Source of the DNA: Geminicoccus sp036263595
GTDB taxonomy: Bacteria; Pseudomonadota; Alphaproteobacteria; Geminicoccales; Geminicoccaceae
Length of the DNA: 64,000 bases
NCBI RefSeq assembly: GCF_036263595.1
Contig: NZ_DATAGQ010000132.1
Coordinates: 1-64,000 of the forward strand
Reading direction: 5' to 3'
Shown here: one piece after another, positions 61,138-64,000 of the stretch
How the letters are laid out: every line of letters begins with the position of its first letter
Numbering within the stretch: the first letter of the stretch is position 1
Position numbers and translations under genes: made by a program
Notes under the pieces: generated by a model
What the model was told of the DNA's origin: nothing
Database searches by the model: none
Seen by the model: only the letters and a program-made list of their open reading frames with translations

Positions 61138-62022
61138 ATGCCCATGACCGCGATCGAACGACGTGACCAGCGGTTCGGCCTACTCATGTCAGCGCCTGGG
61201 CTGCTGGCGCTCATGCTGGTCGTGCTGTTCCCCGTGTTCTTCACGCTTTGGACCAGCACCTCTGACTTCACCCTCCTCAAGCCGAGCAACGATGCGTTTG
61301 TTGGCCTTGCCCACTATGCACGCGCCTTCCAGAGCAACGAGTTCCTGCACGCGCTGTCGGTCACACTCTGGTTCGTGCTGGCCGTCGTTCTGCTGGAGTT
61401 CCTGATCGGGTTTGCCGCTGCACTGGCGCTCGACAAGGTCGAGCATGGCAAGACCTTCTATTACGTCGTTCTCCTGTTCCCGCTCCTGATGAACCCGGTC
61501 GTGGTCGGCCTGATCTGGCGGATGTTCCTCCATCCCACGCTCGGCATCGTGAACTATCTGCTGAGCCTCGCCAATCTCGGGCCCGTGGACTGGCTGGGCA
61601 ACCCGGCCAATGCATTCTGGACCGTGGTCCTGGTCGACATCTGGCACCAGGTCTCGTTCATGGTGGTTCTCCTGCTGGCAGGACTTTCCGCCTTGCCGAA
61701 GGAACCCTACGAGGCCGCACGCCTCGAAGGTGCCGGCACGCTGCGCTGCTTCTTCTGGCTGACGCTGCCGTTGATGCGCCCGGTGATCGTCGTCACGCTG
61801 CTGATCCGGCTGATCTTCGCCGTGAAGACCTACGACATCGTCTACATCATGACCCGCGGCGGTCCCGGCCAGGCGACCGACCTGGTCAGCTATTTCATCT
61901 ACCGGCAGGCCTTCGTGGGCCTCGACATCTCGCAGGCCAGCGCCATGGCAGTGATCCTGCTCATGGCCGTCCTGCTGCTCACCGCCTGGCTCCACCGCTA
62001 CATGCGCTCATTGGCCGCCTGA
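61138..62022 (+). CDS. Sugar ABC transporter permease (MalF-like)
   Basis: 294 residues, six or so helices, N-terminus RRDQRFGLLMSAPGLLALML and EAA loop KEPYEAARLEGAGTLRCFFWLTLP. Partner of the MalG-like permease encoded 1.4 kb upstream. The ATG at 61138 has a second ATG 6 bp later; neither has a strong ribosome site. Confidence 0.9.
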   Translation: MPMTAIERRDQRFGLLMSAPGLLALMLVVLFPVFFTLWTSTSDFTLLKPSNDAFVGLAHYARAFQSNEFLHALSVTLWFVLAVVLLEFLIGFAAALALDKVEHGKTFYYVVLLFPLLMNPVVVGLIWRMFLHPTLGIVNYLLSLANLGPVDWLGNPANAFWTVVLVDIWHQVSFMVVLLLAGLSALPKEPYEAARLEGAGTLRCFFWLTLPLMRPVIVVTLLIRLIFAVKTYDIVYIMTRGGPGQATDLVSYFIYRQAFVGLDISQASAMAVILLMAVLLLTAWLHRYMRSLAA

Positions 62023-62026
62023 CCCC

Positions 62027-63103
62027 ATGACCGAGATCCGCCTCGCCAACGTCACCAAGACCTATCCGGGCGGCCAGACCGCCGTCGACAAGGTCGACCT
62101 CACCATCAAGGACGGCGAGTTCTTCGTCCTGCTGGGCCCATCGGGCTGTGGAAAGTCGACGACCCTGCGCATGATCGCCGGGCTTGAACCCATCTCGGGC
62201 GGCGACCTGTTCATCGGCGACCGGCGCATGAACGAGGTGGACCCGAAGGACCGGGACCTGGCCTTCGTCTTTCAGAACTATGCGCTGTTCCCTCACCTGA
62301 CCGTCCGGGGCAACCTGACATTCGGGATGCGCCTGCGCGGCGTGCCCGCGGAGACGCAGCAGAGCAGGCTGGCCGAGGTTACGGGCATGCTGGGTCTTGG
62401 TCCCTATCTCGAACGGAAGCCGGGCCAGCTCTCGGGCGGTCAGCGCCAGCGGGTCGCCCTGGGCAGGGCGCTGCTGCGCGACCCGGTCGCCTTTCTTCTC
62501 GACGAGCCTCTATCCAACCTCGACGCCAAGCTGCGTGCCCAGATGCGCACTGAGCTGGTGAAGCTTCACCGCCGGGTGGGTCGGACCATCATCCACGTCA
62601 CCCATGACCAGATCGAGGCCATGACCATGGCCGAACGGATCTGCATCATGAACAACGGCAAGGTGGCGCAGATTGGTGCACCGATGGAAGTCTATCGCAA
62701 TCCGGCCGACACCTTTGTGGCGACGTTCACCGGGAGCCCCCCGATGAACCTGCTCGAAGGGCGGCTGGACAACGGCATGCTGACGTTCGCTCAGACATCT
62801 GCACCCGTTCAGGCAGCTGCTCCGGCCGGCCCCGTCACCATCGGCTTCCGCCCCGAGGACGCCGTGCTGGCACCCCGGCCCGGGCATCTGCCACTCCAGG
62901 CGACGGTGGTGGCCGTCGAGACCCTGGGCGCCGATGCGATCCTCGTCGCCAGCCTCCAGGACGGGCAGGAGGTCAACATGCGGGTGGGTGCGGATACGAG
63001 CCTGCCGGCCGGCGCCGCGATTTCCGTCTATCTTGATTCGGAAAGGCTCCGCCTGTTCGACCCGAAGACGACCCTGGCCGTTCCCTGCCGTCTCGCCGCC
63101 TGA
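62027..63103 (+). CDS. Sugar ABC transporter ATPase (MalK/UgpC-like)
   Basis: 358 residues: Walker A LLGPSGCGKSTT, Q loop VFQNYALFPH, signature LSGGQRQRVALGRAL, Walker B FLLDEPLSNLDAK, HVTHDQIEAMT, and a C-terminal TOBE regulatory domain (VTIGFRPEDAVL). Energises the importer formed by the two permeases and binding protein. Starts 4 bp after the permease. Confidence 0.95.
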   Translation: MTEIRLANVTKTYPGGQTAVDKVDLTIKDGEFFVLLGPSGCGKSTTLRMIAGLEPISGGDLFIGDRRMNEVDPKDRDLAFVFQNYALFPHLTVRGNLTFGMRLRGVPAETQQSRLAEVTGMLGLGPYLERKPGQLSGGQRQRVALGRALLRDPVAFLLDEPLSNLDAKLRAQMRTELVKLHRRVGRTIIHVTHDQIEAMTMAERICIMNNGKVAQIGAPMEVYRNPADTFVATFTGSPPMNLLEGRLDNGMLTFAQTSAPVQAAAPAGPVTIGFRPEDAVLAPRPGHLPLQATVVAVETLGADAILVASLQDGQEVNMRVGADTSLPAGAAISVYLDSERLRLFDPKTTLAVPCRLAA

Positions 63104-63227
63104 CGCACCGGGGACCCGATCCGACGGGAGCGGAGCCCATCCCGTATCCGGACGTTGCCACGCTGAACCAATTGAGCCGCAAGGGTGAGCACTTCGGCGC
63201 GCCGTAGCGGGCTGTCCGGACCAGATC

Positions 63228-64000
63228 ATGACGTCATCATCCTTGCCCATGTACCCGCGCCGTCAGGATCTGGCGGTGGGTCGATCCCGCCCGGGTCGAT
63301 CGGCGTGGCTGCCCATCCTGGTCGCGTCGGCGACGGCGCTCGCGGCGATGGCCTTCTACAACCACCGACGTGCGCGCGAGGGAGAAGCAGCGTTTCCGCC
63401 GATGGGCCGGTTCATCACGGTGGACGGGGTGCGCCTCCATTATGTCGAGCAGGGCCAGGGTCAACCCGTCGTGTTCCTTCACGGCAACGGCGCGATGATC
63501 CAGGACTTCGAGCATAGCCGGGTACTCGGGCTAGCGGCCCAGCGCTACCGCGTCATTGCCTTCGACCGGCCCGGCTATGGCTACAGCGAACGCCCGCGAA
63601 ACCGGCTCTGGACGCCCTCCGATCAAGCCGAGCTGATGCAGAAGGCGTTCCGGCAGCTGGGGATCGAGCAGCCCATCGTCGTGGGCCACTCGTGGGGCGC
63701 ACTCGTGACGATGGCGCTGGCGACCGGGCATCCGCTGGAGATCCGCGGCATCGTGCTGCTGTCGGGCTACTTCTTCCCGACCCTGCGCAAGGACGTGCTC
63801 CTCCTGTCGCTGCTGGCCCTGCCGGGCCTGGGCGACCTTCTCCGGCACACGATCCTGCCGATCGCCGGGCGGGTACTGGCGCCAAGGCTACTGCGCAAGC
63901 TCTTTGCGCCCTCACCCGTACCGGGTTCCTTCGCCACCTATCCGATCGAGTTGACGGTACGGCCCTCGCAGCTGCGTGCCAGCGCGGAGGAATACGCCGT
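63228..64000 (+). CDS. Alpha/beta hydrolase (partial, runs off the right edge)
   Basis: 257 codons visible. A basic N-terminus and one transmembrane helix (LPILVASATALAAMAFY, about residues 28-44) anchor the enzyme. The hydrolase core shows VVFLHGNGAMIQDF (oxyanion region), FDRPGYGYS and the nucleophile elbow GHSWGA with catalytic Ser. Asp and His would follow beyond the window. ATG at 63228; a weak start. It might act on an ester or epoxide; no link to the sugar operon is shown. Confidence 0.85.
   Translation, partial: MTSSSLPMYPRRQDLAVGRSRPGRSAWLPILVASATALAAMAFYNHRRAREGEAAFPPMGRFITVDGVRLHYVEQGQGQPVVFLHGNGAMIQDFEHSRVLGLAAQRYRVIAFDRPGYGYSERPRNRLWTPSDQAELMQKAFRQLGIEQPIVVGHSWGALVTMALATGHPLEIRGIVLLSGYFFPTLRKDVLLLSLLALPGLGDLLRHTILPIAGRVLAPRLLRKLFAPSPVPGSFATYPIELTVRPSQLRASAEEYA

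Noticed and set aside
59709..61289. 526-codon minus-strand open frame opposite the sugar-binding protein
   Set aside because: Arises from GC-biased codon positions of the real gene; no family motif or ribosome site.

Overview
The window is high-GC, gene-dense DNA from a Gram-negative bacterium. The alphaproteobacterial character (a Rhodospirillales or Geminicoccales relative is my guess) is inferred from gene content and style: CbpA/CbpM, EttA, siroheme synthase CysG, many 4-bp-overlap operons, several ABC importers and GTG/TTG starts. No rRNA, tRNA or CRISPR array was seen. About 60 genes are supported. Two run off the edges: treY at the left and an alpha/beta hydrolase at the right.

Layout. 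1-3.9 kb: trehalose/glycogen genes treY and glgX on the minus strand. 4.1-6.4 kb: co-chaperone pair cbpA-cbpM and a glutathionyl-hydroquinone reductase. 6.3-12.1 kb: a two-component system diverging from an envelope-lipid set (LTA-synthase-type phosphoglycerol transferase, PAP2 phosphatase, diacylglycerol-kinase-like gene broken near its 3' end). 12.2-14.2 kb: membrane EEP-family phosphatase and an Rrf2 regulator. 14.3-15.2 kb: a decayed IS5-type element abutting the stop codon of a transporter/histidine-kinase fusion that sits with a small membrane protein and a CheY-like regulator (15.2-18.6 kb). 18.8-26.2 kb: ettA, DinB and a pseudo-protease, an aminotransferase, two methyltransferases flanking a metallo-beta-lactamase-fold hydrolase, and a DedA protein. 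26.2-27.4 kb: gene debris (MATE remnant).

27.4-39.9 kb is a catabolic/uptake island: an NMT1/THI5-type ABC importer, a cytosine-deaminase-like amidohydrolase, a PCMH-FAD oxidase, two tandem flavodoxin-fold reductases, a RidA-family protein, a creatininase-family hydrolase, and a complete BMP-type (nucleoside/purine class) ABC importer. This looks like uptake and degradation of a nitrogenous, perhaps pyrimidine-like, compound; the substrate is inferred only. 40.2-43.0 kb encodes a large sedolisin (S53) with a C-terminal DUF4114-like domain. 43.4-45.5 kb holds a nitrate reductase C-terminal remnant followed by intact cysG. 45.5-51.2 kb: a CAP-domain protein and a ribose-type sugar ABC operon.

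51.3-54.9 kb is a compact three-gene cassette (lipoprotein with a peptidoglycan-binding-like end, lytic-transglycosylase/CHAP-like hydrolase, multi-pass membrane protein with a periplasmic-type beta domain) that I cannot assign to a named system. 55.1-63.1 kb: a cation diffusion facilitator, a TetR regulator with a perfect 16-bp palindrome before a sugar isomerase, an aldo/keto reductase and a MalFGK-type sugar importer, reading as one sugar/polyol uptake and oxidation locus.
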